Assembly: GCF_004765605.1 (NCBI RefSeq)
Contig: NZ_SRLC01000001.1
Coordinates: forward strand, 806,001-870,000
Reading direction: 5' to 3'
DNA length: 64,000 bases
Source of the DNA: Hymenobacter aquaticus
Lineage (GTDB): Bacteria; Bacteroidota; Bacteroidia; Cytophagales; Hymenobacteraceae
A program made the position numbers and the translations under genes. The notes below the pieces were generated by a model, which worked only from the letters and a program-made list of their open reading frames with translations, was not told the DNA's origin and did not search any database. Positions 1 to 6,837 of this stretch are shown piece by piece (position 1 is the stretch's first letter; every line of letters starts with the position of its first letter).

Positions 1-320
1 GCGAAGGAGTCGCCGGGCACGGTGGCCTCGTCGTTGGGGTTGATGGCCACCACGGGGTAGCCCTGGGCCGCGTATTTCTGGTGCAGCCCGATGATGCGGC
101 TTTCGTAGGCCTGAGCGTAGGGGCAGGTGTTGCAGGTGAAAACCACGATGTAGCCCTTGGCGGCCTGGTTATCGGCCAACGAGACGAGCTGGCCGTCCAC
201 GTTCCTGAGCTTGAAGTCCGCGACTTTGTCGCCGACCTGGTAGCCGGCCGGGCCGGCGGTGAAGTTGCTGAGCAGGGCCAGCAGCAGGCAGGCCGTGACG
301 AGGGGAAAGAGCTTTTTCAT
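1..320 (-). CDS. Secreted thioredoxin-like (AhpC/TSA-type) protein, 3' part missing
   Basis: Only the first 106 codons are in the window; the C-terminus lies beyond base 1. The protein starts MKKLFPLVTACLLLALL, a signal peptide, so the product is exported to the periplasm or outer envelope. A thioredoxin-fold start follows (GDKVADFKLRNVDG), then a CxxC pair at residues 63-66 in the context FTCNTCPYAQAYE. This CNTCP form is typical of the peroxiredoxin-like branch often annotated as thioredoxin family protein, not of classical thioredoxin (WCGPC). The likely role is thiol-disulfide exchange or peroxide handling; the substrate is unknown. The next gene upstream on the same strand also encodes an exported thioredoxin-fold protein, so the two probably work in the same compartment, and with a 40-base gap they may be co-transcribed. 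Confidence 0.85.
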   Translation of the reverse strand, partial: MKKLFPLVTACLLLALLSNFTAGPAGYQVGDKVADFKLRNVDGQLVSLADNQAAKGYIVVFTCNTCPYAQAYESRIIGLHQKYAAQGYPVVAINPNDEATVPGDSF

Positions 321-360
321 GGCGGTACGGTAGGGTAGAAGGGAAAGGAATTTCGGCGGG

Positions 361-855
361 CTAGGGCAGAAACCTGGCGACTTCCGCCGCCAGCTCGGCC
401 GGGGTAAACTCTTTTTCGAACGTGGCCCGGCGGTTTTGCCTGCCGTTCCACATCACCGTAAACGGCAGCGCGCCCGACCATTTCGGGTCCACTTTTTCCA
501 GGTAGGTGTTCGGGTCGGTTTCGCCCAGCAGCACCACTTCCGACTTCAGCCCGCGCCTGAGCACGAAGGGCTTCACCTTCTTGTTGAGCTGGGAGGCGTA
601 GTCCATGCTCACCAGCAGCACTTTCACCTTTTTATCGGCGTGGGTCGTGTTCAGCTGCTCAAACAGGGGCAGCTCCTTCACGCAGGGCGCGCACCAGGTG
701 GCCCAGAAGTTCACCACGTAGGTCGTGTCGTTCTGCCGGTTTAGCCGCTGTTGCAGCTCCGCGAACTTGATGACGGAAACCTGCTGGGCCCGGGCGGCCC
801 CCGCGGACAACAGCCCGCCGGTCAGCAGGAGCAGAAAAAGCCGGAATGATTTCAT
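361..855 (-). CDS. TlpA-type periplasmic thiol-disulfide oxidoreductase
   Basis: A protein of 164 residues. I start it at MKSFRLFLLLLTGG (base 855) because that gives a clean signal peptide ending at ARAQ; an in-frame ATG at 879 would add eight residues ahead of it. The core carries the thioredoxin active site WATWCAPC (cysteines at 55 and 58), followed by KELPLFEQL and the long beta-alpha segment typical of TlpA/ResA proteins. Such proteins reduce or exchange disulfides in exported proteins or cytochrome c maturation intermediates. No cytochrome maturation genes are nearby, so the substrate cannot be named. It lies 40 bases upstream of the other exported thioredoxin-like gene on the same strand, and divergent from ispG. 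Confidence 0.9.
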   Translation of the reverse strand: MKSFRLFLLLLTGGLLSAGAARAQQVSVIKFAELQQRLNRQNDTTYVVNFWATWCAPCVKELPLFEQLNTTHADKKVKVLLVSMDYASQLNKKVKPFVLRRGLKSEVVLLGETDPNTYLEKVDPKWSGALPFTVMWNGRQNRRATFEKEFTPAELAAEVARFLP

Positions 856-1006
856 GAAAGCAGCCTTGATTTTCACCAAAGACAGCCGGCCCGGCCGAAA
901 GTTGCTGCCCGGCGCGGCGGCGGGCCAGATCGGCAGCCCCGGCAGCCCCGGCCGGCGCGGGGGCCGCCGGGCCGTGTTTGGGCAAGCGCCGCTTCCAAAC
1001 CTTGCG

Positions 1007-1014
1007 TACCTTTG
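1007..1014 (+). promoter_or_regulatory. Bacteroidota -7 promoter element ahead of ispG
   Basis: The sequence TACCTTTG matches the TAnnTTTG -7 element of the Bacteroidota primary sigma factor. A TTTG lies at 977-980, roughly where the -33 element would be, with a gap of 26 bases. The predicted leader to the ispG ATG at 1073 is about 55 bases. Confidence 0.6.
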
Positions 1015-1072
1015 CCCGCCGCAACTTTCCGCGCCGCCCCGTAGTTTCTGCTACGCCCACCTAGTCCGCCGC

Positions 1073-3166
1073 ATGACCACTGCCTCCGCCTCCAAGATTT
1101 ACTGCCCCAGCCTGACCGAATACAAGCGCCGCCTCTCGCGCGAAGTGAAAATCGGGGACCTGCCCCTGGGCGGCCTCAACCCGATTCGGGTGCAGAGCAT
1201 GACCACCGTGGATACCATGGACACCCTGGGCTCGGTCGAGCAGACCCTGCGCATGGTCGAAGCCGGCTGCGAATACGTGCGCATCACGGCCCCCAGCGTG
1301 AAGGAGGCCCAGAACCTGCTCGAAATCAAGAAGGAGCTGCGCAAGCGCGGCTGCTCGGTGCCCCTCATTGCCGACATTCACTTCACGCCCAACGCCGCCG
1401 AGTTGGCCGCCCGCATCGTGGAGAAAGTGCGCGTGAACCCCGGCAACTACGCCGACAAGAAGAAGTTCGACGTCATCGACTACACCGACGCCAGCTACGC
1501 GGCCGAGGTGGAGCGCATCCGGGAGCGGTTCCGGCCCCTGGTCCAGATCTGCAAGCAGTACGGCACGGCCATGCGCATCGGCACCAACCACGGCTCTTTG
1601 TCCGACCGGATTCTGTCGCGCTACGGCGATACGCCGCTGGGCATGGTCGAGTCGGCCCTGGAGTTTTTGCGCCTCTGCGAAGAGGAAAACTACTACGACG
1701 TGGTGCTGAGCATGAAGGCCAGCAACACCCAGGTGATGGTGCAGGCCTACCGCCTGCTGGTGCAGAAGCTCGACGAGGAAGGCCTGCAGCCCTACCCGCT
1801 GCACCTGGGCGTCACGGAAGCCGGCGAGGCCGAAGACGGCCGCATCAAGTCGGCCGTGGGCATCGGCACCCTGCTCGAAGACGGCCTCGGCGACACCGTG
1901 CGCGTGAGCCTCACCGAAGCCCCCGAAGCCGAAGCCCCCGTGGCCAAGGCCCTGATTGACCGGTATACTACCCGCGCCCAGGAAGCCAAGCCGATTCGGC
2001 CTTTGACCCCTCCCCAATCCCTCCCCAAAAGGGAGGGGCTTGAAGTAGCCTTCGACGTTGTTTCGTCTGGCACCCCTCCCTTTTGGGGAGGGGACGGGGG
2101 AGGGGTTCCCATCGACCCCTTCCAGTACCACCGCCGCGCCACCCGCGAAGTGCGGAACCTGGGCGGACAGAACGTGCCCCGGGTGATGGTGGACATTTCC
2201 CGCCTCGCGGCGGTGGAATACGCTGATCTGCGCGCCGTGGGCCACTTGTACTCGGCCTTCCTCGACAAGTTCCAGATGAGCGACCTGGGGGCCGATTACC
2301 TCTACAGCGGCCAGCGCCCGGTGCCCTTTATGCTGCCCAACGGCCTGAAGGAAGTCGTGGACTACAGCGCCTGGCTCGACGCCGGCCGCCGCCCCGACCA
2401 CTACCCGGTGCTTACCCAAACCGAGTACGCCGAAGCCGCCGCCAAGCACCCCGAGCTGAACTTCGTGTTTCACAACCTCGACTCGCTCACGCCGGCCGCC
2501 CTCGACCAGCTCCGGGACGATGCCACGGCCGTGGTCATTCTCTACACCGACAACGCCCACGCCATGCCCGAAATCCGCCGCGCGTTTTTCGAGCTGCTGA
2601 ATAACGGCGTGCCCAACCCGGTCATTATCAACCGCCAGTACCCGGCCCTCACGCCCGAGCAAACCCAACTCTACGCCGCCACCGACGTGGGCGGCCTGCT
2701 CCTCGACGGCCTCGGCGACGGAGTGGTGCTGAGCACCGAGCTGCTGCCCGAGCGCCCGAAAGAGGAGTGGCTCCAAGCCCTGGATCAGCTCAATCAGCTC
2801 AGCTTCGGCATTTTGCAGGCGGCCCGCACCCGCATGTCCAAAACCGAGTACATCAGCTGCCCCAGCTGCGGCCGTACCCTGTTCGACTTGCAGGAAACCA
2901 CCGCCATGATCCGCAAGCGCACCGACCATTTGAAGGGCGTCAAAATCGGCATCATGGGCTGCATCGTAAACGGGCCCGGCGAAATGGCCGACGCCGACTA
3001 CGGCTACGTGGGCGTGGGCAAAGGCAAAATTGCCCTCTACCGCGGCCAGGAAGTCATCAAGAAAGCCGTGCCCGAGGAGCAGGCCGTGGATCAGCTCATC
3101 GAGCTCATGCGCGAGGATGGCCGCTGGCTGGAGCCCGTGGTGCTGGAAGAGCCGGTGGGGGCGTAG
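1073..3166 (+). CDS. ispG: 4-hydroxy-3-methylbut-2-enyl diphosphate synthase (IspG/GcpE)
   Basis: This enzyme makes HMBPP from methylerythritol cyclodiphosphate, the penultimate step of the MEP isoprenoid pathway, using a [4Fe-4S] cluster. The 697-residue product is of the long type found in Bacteroidota, chlamydiae and plants, with an extra domain between the N-terminal TIM barrel and the C-terminal iron-sulfur domain. The barrel begins KIGDLPLGGLNPIRVQSMTT. Cluster ligands are visible at CPSCGRT (C596, C599) and GCIVNGPGE (C630, E637). The start MTTASAS at 1073 sits after a good promoter; the open frame extends upstream to 725 but that part overlaps the promoter and the divergent gene. Residues about 312-345 are encoded by a palindromic repeat (2006-2105) and are proline/glycine-rich filler not expected in the family. 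Isoprenoids made here would also feed the carotenoid route implied by the CrtA-like gene. Confidence 0.96.
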   Translation: MTTASASKIYCPSLTEYKRRLSREVKIGDLPLGGLNPIRVQSMTTVDTMDTLGSVEQTLRMVEAGCEYVRITAPSVKEAQNLLEIKKELRKRGCSVPLIADIHFTPNAAELAARIVEKVRVNPGNYADKKKFDVIDYTDASYAAEVERIRERFRPLVQICKQYGTAMRIGTNHGSLSDRILSRYGDTPLGMVESALEFLRLCEEENYYDVVLSMKASNTQVMVQAYRLLVQKLDEEGLQPYPLHLGVTEAGEAEDGRIKSAVGIGTLLEDGLGDTVRVSLTEAPEAEAPVAKALIDRYTTRAQEAKPIRPLTPPQSLPKREGLEVAFDVVSSGTPPFWGGDGGGVPIDPFQYHRRATREVRNLGGQNVPRVMVDISRLAAVEYADLRAVGHLYSAFLDKFQMSDLGADYLYSGQRPVPFMLPNGLKEVVDYSAWLDAGRRPDHYPVLTQTEYAEAAAKHPELNFVFHNLDSLTPAALDQLRDDATAVVILYTDNAHAMPEIRRAFFELLNNGVPNPVIINRQYPALTPEQTQLYAATDVGGLLLDGLGDGVVLSTELLPERPKEEWLQALDQLNQLSFGILQAARTRMSKTEYISCPSCGRTLFDLQETTAMIRKRTDHLKGVKIGIMGCIVNGPGEMADADYGYVGVGKGKIALYRGQEVIKKAVPEEQAVDQLIELMREDGRWLEPVVLEEPVGA
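2006..2105. repeat. Palindromic repeat inserted in frame within ispG
   Basis: Two arms of about 35 bases (2006-2040 and 2071-2105) are near-perfect reverse complements; the core CCCCTCCCTTTTGGGGAGGG is matched exactly between arms. They flank a loop of about 30 bases. The composition (ACCCCTCCCC / GGGGAGGGGT) is like the intergenic palindromes at 12261-12409 and 15712-15901. Here the element is read through in frame, adding about 33 residues. Confidence 0.85.
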
Positions 3167-3600
3167 CTACCTTCTCGTTGGTCAGGCTGAGCTTGCCGAA
3201 GCATCCCGCGTGCCAGCAGAGTCACTCGCCCCGGCGGGGCTAAGTCCAGGTACCCGTTGTAGAGACGCAATATGTTGCGTCTCGTCGTTGAACGGTTGGA
3301 AACGCGCCACCTTGCCTGTACTAAACAACATCAGCAACGACGAGACGCAACATATTGCGTCTCTACAACGGGTGCATTGACGCCGAAACTGCTTTGAAAC
3401 AAGTAGAAAACGCCTAGTTAAGCGCTGATGCACTGGTGCCAGCTGTAGAAAACGCTGCCTTTTTCTTTCTGGTTTTCTACAACCAGTGTAGAAAACAACT
3501 CCTTTGCTGGCGAAGTTTTCTACAACCCTGGCGCTGCCCTGAATAAAGAGGTTCAGTACCAGATGTAAAACATCCGCCCCGCTCAGCCGTCTACTGACGT
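3167..3600. other. Gene-free stretch holding two kinds of inverted repeat
   Basis: No coding potential is seen between ispG and the SDR gene. The stretch holds a long perfect inverted repeat (3252-3373) and a cluster of short GTAGAAAAC / GTTTTCTAC repeats (3403-3525). No TAnnTTTG promoter is obvious for the downstream gene. Confidence 0.7.
3252..3373. repeat. Perfect 39-bp inverted repeat, TAGAGACGCAA family
   Basis: The arms 3252-3290 and 3335-3373 are exact reverse complements over 39 bases, with a 44-base loop. The outer part carries GTAGAGACGCAATATGTTGC, itself nearly palindromic (GAGACGCAA...TTGCGTCTC). The same core recurs at 19043-19204 and 21042-21203, so this is a dispersed palindromic family. 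It could fold as a hairpin in RNA from either strand; there is no transposase in or near it. Confidence 0.85.
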
Positions 3601-4263
3601 ATGAAGATCAAAGCAATTCTGACCGGGGCGACCGGTATGGTGGGCGAGGGAGTGCTGCACGAGGCCCTACACAGCCCCGACGTGGAGCAGGTGCTCAGCA
3701 TCAGCCGCAAGCCCTCGGGCGTGACGCACCCTAAGCTGCGCGAAATCATCCACCAGAACTTCCACGATTTGTCGCCGATTCAGGACCAGCTCGTGGGCTA
3801 CAACGCCTGCTTTTTCTGCCTGGGCGTGTCGTCGGTGGGCCTGAAGCAGCCCGAGTACCAGCGCCTGACCTACGACCTTACCCTGCACTTCGCCCAGACG
3901 CTGCTGCCCCGCAACCCCGAGCTGACGTTCTGCTACGTCTCGGGCGCGGGCACCGACAGCTCGGCCCACGGCCGCAGCATGTGGGCCCGGGTGAAGGGCC
4001 GCACCGAAAACGACCTGCTGGCGCTGGGCTTCAAAAGCGCCTACATGTTCCGGCCGGGCTTGTTACGCCCCACGCCGGGGCAGCAGCACGTGCTGTCGTA
4101 CTACAAGTACTTTGGCTGGCTCTACCCGGTTGTCCGCGCCGTGTTGCCCAAGTTTGCCTCGACGCTGGCCGAGCTGGGACAGGCCATGCTCAGCGTGGTG
4201 CGCCGGGGCTACCCCAAGCCCGTGCTGGAAGTGCCCGACATCGTGGCCGCCGCCGGGAAGTAG
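3601..4263 (+). CDS. NAD(P)-binding SDR/epimerase-like protein
   Basis: The 220-residue protein begins MKIKAILTGATGMVGEGVL, a Rossmann fold with the GxTGxxG dinucleotide-binding motif of extended or atypical short-chain dehydrogenases at residues 9-15. Downstream segments YVSGAGTDSS and RVKGRTENDLL resemble the HTATIP2/NAD(P)H-binding group often annotated as epimerase. The typical YxxxK catalytic pair is not clear: the serine-rich YVSGAGTD and a lysine in RVKGRTE are in about the right places but a catalytic tyrosine is missing, as is common in this group. It may act as a reductase or as a redox sensor. It appears monocistronic; a nested inverted repeat lies just after its stop. Confidence 0.75.
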   Translation: MKIKAILTGATGMVGEGVLHEALHSPDVEQVLSISRKPSGVTHPKLREIIHQNFHDLSPIQDQLVGYNACFFCLGVSSVGLKQPEYQRLTYDLTLHFAQTLLPRNPELTFCYVSGAGTDSSAHGRSMWARVKGRTENDLLALGFKSAYMFRPGLLRPTPGQQHVLSYYKYFGWLYPVVRAVLPKFASTLAELGQAMLSVVRRGYPKPVLEVPDIVAAAGK

Positions 4264-4278
4264 GGCGAATAGAAATAC

Positions 4279-4377
4279 AGAACGTCATGCCGGGCCTGAG
4301 CGAGACATCTGGCGTGCAAGGGTAAGTAAAATTACTGCTGCACGCCAGATGCTTTCCTTTGTTCGGCATGACGTTCT
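4279..4377. repeat. Nested inverted repeat between SDR and HAD genes
   Basis: Two arm pairs are nested: outer AGAACGTCATGCCG (4279-4292) with its complement at 4364-4377, and inner CATCTGGCGTGCA (4307-4319) with its complement at 4339-4351. The whole region can form one interrupted hairpin. Fragments of the same theme (GTCATGC) also occur at about 38810. Confidence 0.75.
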
Positions 4378-4405
4378 TTTTGCTCCGTCGGCCCGGTCGG
4401 AGTAC

Positions 4406-4413
4406 TACCTTTG
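4406..4413 (+). promoter_or_regulatory. Bacteroidota -7 promoter element for the HAD gene
   Basis: TACCTTTG matches TAnnTTTG, with TTTTTG at 4377-4382 as a plausible -33 element 23 bases upstream. The predicted leader to the ATG at 4436 is under 20 bases, which supports that start over the long upstream extension of the frame. Confidence 0.65.
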
Positions 4414-4435
4414 CCCGCCCACTTACTTCCCCTGC

Positions 4436-5089
4436 ATGATTCGCACCGTTATCTTCGACATGGACGGCGTGCTGGTCGACACCGAGCCGCTTCACCACGA
4501 CGCTTTTTTCCGCCACTTCGCCGAGCTGGGCATTCCCATGACCCGGGAGGAATACGCGACGTTTCTGGGCGCTTCCACCCGCAACGTGTACCAGACGCTC
4601 AAGGCGCAGTTTGGCCTGGAGCAGGAGGTAGAAACCCTGATTCAGCGCAAGCGGGAGCTGTTTGGCAAGTCCTTCGACGAATCCCGGGAGCTGGAGCTGC
4701 TGCCCGGCGCCCGGCCCCTGATTGAGGCGCTGCACCAGGCCGGCGTGCCGCTACAGCTGGCCTCGTCGGCCTCCAAGGAAACCATTGCCCGCGTGTTCAC
4801 CCGCTTCGGCCTCTACCCGTACTTCGACAACCTGGTCAGCGGCGAAGATTTTCCCCGCTCCAAGCCCGACCCGGCCATTTTCCGGCACGCCGCCCAGCTG
4901 GCCGGCATTCCGCCCCACGAGTGCGTCGTCATCGAGGACTCGGCTAACGGCGTGACGGCGGCCAAGGCGGCGGGCATGGTCTGCATTGGCTACCAAAGCG
5001 AGCATTCCGAGGGGCAGGACCTGCACCACGCCGACCAGGTGGTAGCGAGTCTGACGCAGCTGTCGGCCGCCGCTATCCTGGCCTTGTAA
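4436..5089 (+). CDS. HAD-superfamily phosphatase, beta-phosphoglucomutase-like
   Basis: The 217-residue protein has all four HAD motifs: DMDGVLVDTEP (nucleophile D8, acid D10), SSASKE as the motif II serine region, KPDPAIF with the motif III lysine, and VIEDSANG as motif IV. An alpha-helical cap lies between motifs I and II (about residues 17-85), the C1-type cap of beta-phosphoglucomutase and sugar phosphatases. It probably dephosphorylates or isomerises a small sugar phosphate in the cytosol; the exact substrate cannot be read from sequence. The start is fixed by the family's usual MI(R/K)xVIFDMDG beginning and by the promoter at 4406. Confidence 0.9.
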   Translation: MIRTVIFDMDGVLVDTEPLHHDAFFRHFAELGIPMTREEYATFLGASTRNVYQTLKAQFGLEQEVETLIQRKRELFGKSFDESRELELLPGARPLIEALHQAGVPLQLASSASKETIARVFTRFGLYPYFDNLVSGEDFPRSKPDPAIFRHAAQLAGIPPHECVVIEDSANGVTAAKAAGMVCIGYQSEHSEGQDLHHADQVVASLTQLSAAAILAL

Positions 5090-5192
5090 GGGGGCTTGTT
5101 CAACGCATTGACTGCCTTTTTGGGCTCCGGCCGCCTTCCCCTTTCCGGCGGCGCTGCGTATACAACAGGGCACTAGCGAGGAAAAAGTACCC

Positions 5193-5513
5193 ATGACCAA
5201 CCGTGTGCTGAAACTGCCCGAGCTGGGCTTGCTGGTCTTTTTGCTGCGGGGTCAGCCCCGTTACGACCACCTGCTGGGCCGGCTCTACTCCATCGAAGTC
5301 ACGGAGCTGGACGCCGCGGCCAGCGGCAGCCTGCGCTTCAGCAATGCGCGGCCCGACCGGCGGCTGGGGGAGAAAATTGCGGCCACCCGCTTCCTGGACG
5401 AAGACGGCGTGCCGGTCTTCGTGTCGCTCTACCTCGACCAGCAGGGCGAATTGTACGAGCTGGACTGCTGGAAGGTGGACGACACGCCATTGCGGCGCAT
5501 TCCGGCGTTTTAG
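5193..5513 (+). CDS. Small protein resembling DUF6984
   Basis: A 106-residue protein starting MTNRVLKLPELGLLVFLLRG. The pattern of a helical start followed by a compact sheet (LRFSNARPDRRLGEKIAATRF, DEDGVPVFVSLYLDQQG) and the ending ELYELDCWKVDDTPLRRIP is reminiscent of DUF6984 (..ELDxWKVDxxPL..), recalled from memory and not searched. No signal peptide or membrane segment. Function unknown. It reads away from the HAD gene with about 100 bases between, and its stop is 6 bases from the convergent NTF2-like gene. Confidence 0.7.
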   Translation: MTNRVLKLPELGLLVFLLRGQPRYDHLLGRLYSIEVTELDAAASGSLRFSNARPDRRLGEKIAATRFLDEDGVPVFVSLYLDQQGELYELDCWKVDDTPLRRIPAF

Positions 5514-5519
5514 CGCCCA

Positions 5520-5987
5520 TTACGGGCAGCCGTCCTTGCGCCGGGTGTCGATGATGTGCACGATTTTCCAGTTGCCGGCCAGCTTCACCAGCTGGAAGGA
5601 ATTATAGCCGCAGTGGCTGAATTTGGTGCCCACGTAGAACTGGTAGGGCGTCCAGACGCTGGCCAGGGGAGCGTCCACCAGCACCTGCCCGAAGGTGATG
5701 CGCTCATCGTAGACGTCCGGGTGCGGTGTGCCCACGGCCTTGAGAAACGCGTTGGCCGGCTCAATTTCCACCTGCCCGCCATTTTTGGGGCTGATGGTGT
5801 GCAGCACCACGCCCGGGGCCAGCGTGCCGCGCACCATCGTGCTGTCGCCCTGGCGCATGCCGTCGAAAAACGTGGTAATGGTCTTTTGCACGGCGGCCGT
5901 TTCGGCGGCATTGGCCGGGGCTTTCTGGGCCCGGGCGGCCGTGGCGCCGGCCACGAGCAGCAGGAACGAGAGGAAAGGGTGGCGCAT
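5520..5987 (-). CDS. Secreted NTF2/SnoaL-like protein
   Basis: The 155-residue protein begins with a signal peptide (MRHPFLSFLLLVAGATAARAQ). The mature part has the NTF2-like fold signature: a helix AVQKTITTFFDGMRQGDSTMV, then beta strands ending with the FSHCGYNSFQLVKLAGNWKIVHIIDTRR segment (..W+I..I.DT+R) typical of DUF4440 or lumazine-binding-like proteins. Such proteins bind small hydrophobic ligands or act as accessory domains; no catalytic residue can be assigned. It stands alone, convergent with the DUF6984-like gene. Confidence 0.75.
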   Translation of the reverse strand: MRHPFLSFLLLVAGATAARAQKAPANAAETAAVQKTITTFFDGMRQGDSTMVRGTLAPGVVLHTISPKNGGQVEIEPANAFLKAVGTPHPDVYDERITFGQVLVDAPLASVWTPYQFYVGTKFSHCGYNSFQLVKLAGNWKIVHIIDTRRKDGCP

Positions 5988-6165
5988 GGGGGTTGGGAAA
6001 GGGTAGAAGTCGAGGAGAAAAGCCGGCTAACGACGCAGCCGGCCCCGGGCAAGTTGCAGGCACTTGACGACCGGTCGTCCCGGCGTTTTCCGGAATCTAT
6101 TTACCTTGCCGGCAAATCATTCTGCCCCGGCGGATGTTCTGAAAACGAACCTACAAACAACTGAT

Positions 6166-6342
6166 ATGGAAGGCCGCAACCTGTTCAACTTCGGGCCCGC
6201 ACTCGGATATTTCTTCCGCAAAAACGACCCCAACCGCAAAACCAACTTCAACCTGCGCACCATGCACTTCATCAATAAGCTGAGCATGGCCATGTTCCTG
6301 GTGGGGTTGTGCGTGGTGCTCTACCGCCTGTTTACCCGCTAA
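6166..6342 (+). CDS. Small single-pass membrane protein
   Basis: A 58-residue protein starting MEGRNLFNFGPALGYFFRKN. It has a basic, polar N-terminal half (KNDPNRKTNFNLRTMHFINK) and one C-terminal transmembrane helix (LSMAMFLVGLCVVLYRLF). The layout resembles a small family conserved in Cytophagales (recalled as DUF6728), but the assignment is from memory. The N-terminal half would face the cytosol by the positive-inside rule. I chose ATG 6166 because upstream in-frame sequence does not look coding. It is followed 22 bases later by the MmcQ/YjbR gene and may share its transcript. Confidence 0.7.
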   Translation: MEGRNLFNFGPALGYFFRKNDPNRKTNFNLRTMHFINKLSMAMFLVGLCVVLYRLFTR

Positions 6343-6364
6343 CCAAAGTCCGGCCGCGCAGCGT

Positions 6365-6730
6365 ATGAACATCGAAGAGTTCCGCGACTATTGCCTGCTC
6401 AAAGCCGGCGTGACCGAAGAAACGCCCTTCGGCCCGGAAACCCTGGTGTTTAAGGTCGGCGGCAAAGTGTTTGCCCTCACCGACATCGACACCTTCGGCA
6501 GCATCAACCTGAAGTGTGACCCGGAGCGCGCCCAGGAGCTGCGCGAGCAGCACGACTACGTGCTGCCCGGCTACCACATGAATAAAAAGCACTGGAACAC
6601 GGTGCTGGTCGGCACCGGCATTCCCGCCGGGCAGCTGCGCGCGCTCATCGACCATTCCTACGACCTGGTGCGGGCTTCCCTGCCCAAAAAGCAGCGCGAG
6701 GAGCTGGCCGCCGCCGAGCAGGAAAGCTAG
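6365..6730 (+). CDS. MmcQ/YjbR family protein
   Basis: The 121-residue protein shows the family hallmarks: MNIEEFRDYCLLKAGVTEETPFGPE, then VFKVGGKVFALTDI, LKCDPERAQELREQ and the C-terminal HMNKKHWNTVLV with LIDHSYDLV. This is a CyaY-like double-wing fold that some call DNA-binding; its biological role is not settled. Length and order match the family, so the start at 6365 is probably right. It lies directly upstream of a bidirectional terminator, convergent with leuS. Confidence 0.9.
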   Translation: MNIEEFRDYCLLKAGVTEETPFGPETLVFKVGGKVFALTDIDTFGSINLKCDPERAQELREQHDYVLPGYHMNKKHWNTVLVGTGIPAGQLRALIDHSYDLVRASLPKKQREELAAAEQES

Positions 6731-6775
6731 CTGCCGCGGCCGGCAGTACCCGTAGCTCAGGCTTCGCCTGATCCA

Positions 6776-6814
6776 GAAAAAAGGCCCGCCGGAGTATTCC
6801 AGCGGGCCTTTTTC
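6776..6814. terminator. Bidirectional terminator between yjbR-like gene and leuS
   Basis: A run of A, then AAGGCCCGC, a short loop, GCGGGCCTT and a run of T. It is flanked by A and T tracts on both sides, so it can stop transcription from both converging genes. Confidence 0.85.
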
Positions 6815-6837
6815 GGGCCAATACGGTGCCGTAGTCC

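Noticed and set aside
1061..2929. A 622-codon open frame opposite ispG
   Set aside because: It is the antisense shadow of ispG: high GC3 in the real gene leaves the other strand free of stops. The peptide (Gly/Val/His-rich) has no family features.
3252..3373. Rho-independent terminator for ispG
   Set aside because: The arms are 39 bases with a 44-base loop and no T-run follows; it belongs to a dispersed repeat family instead.
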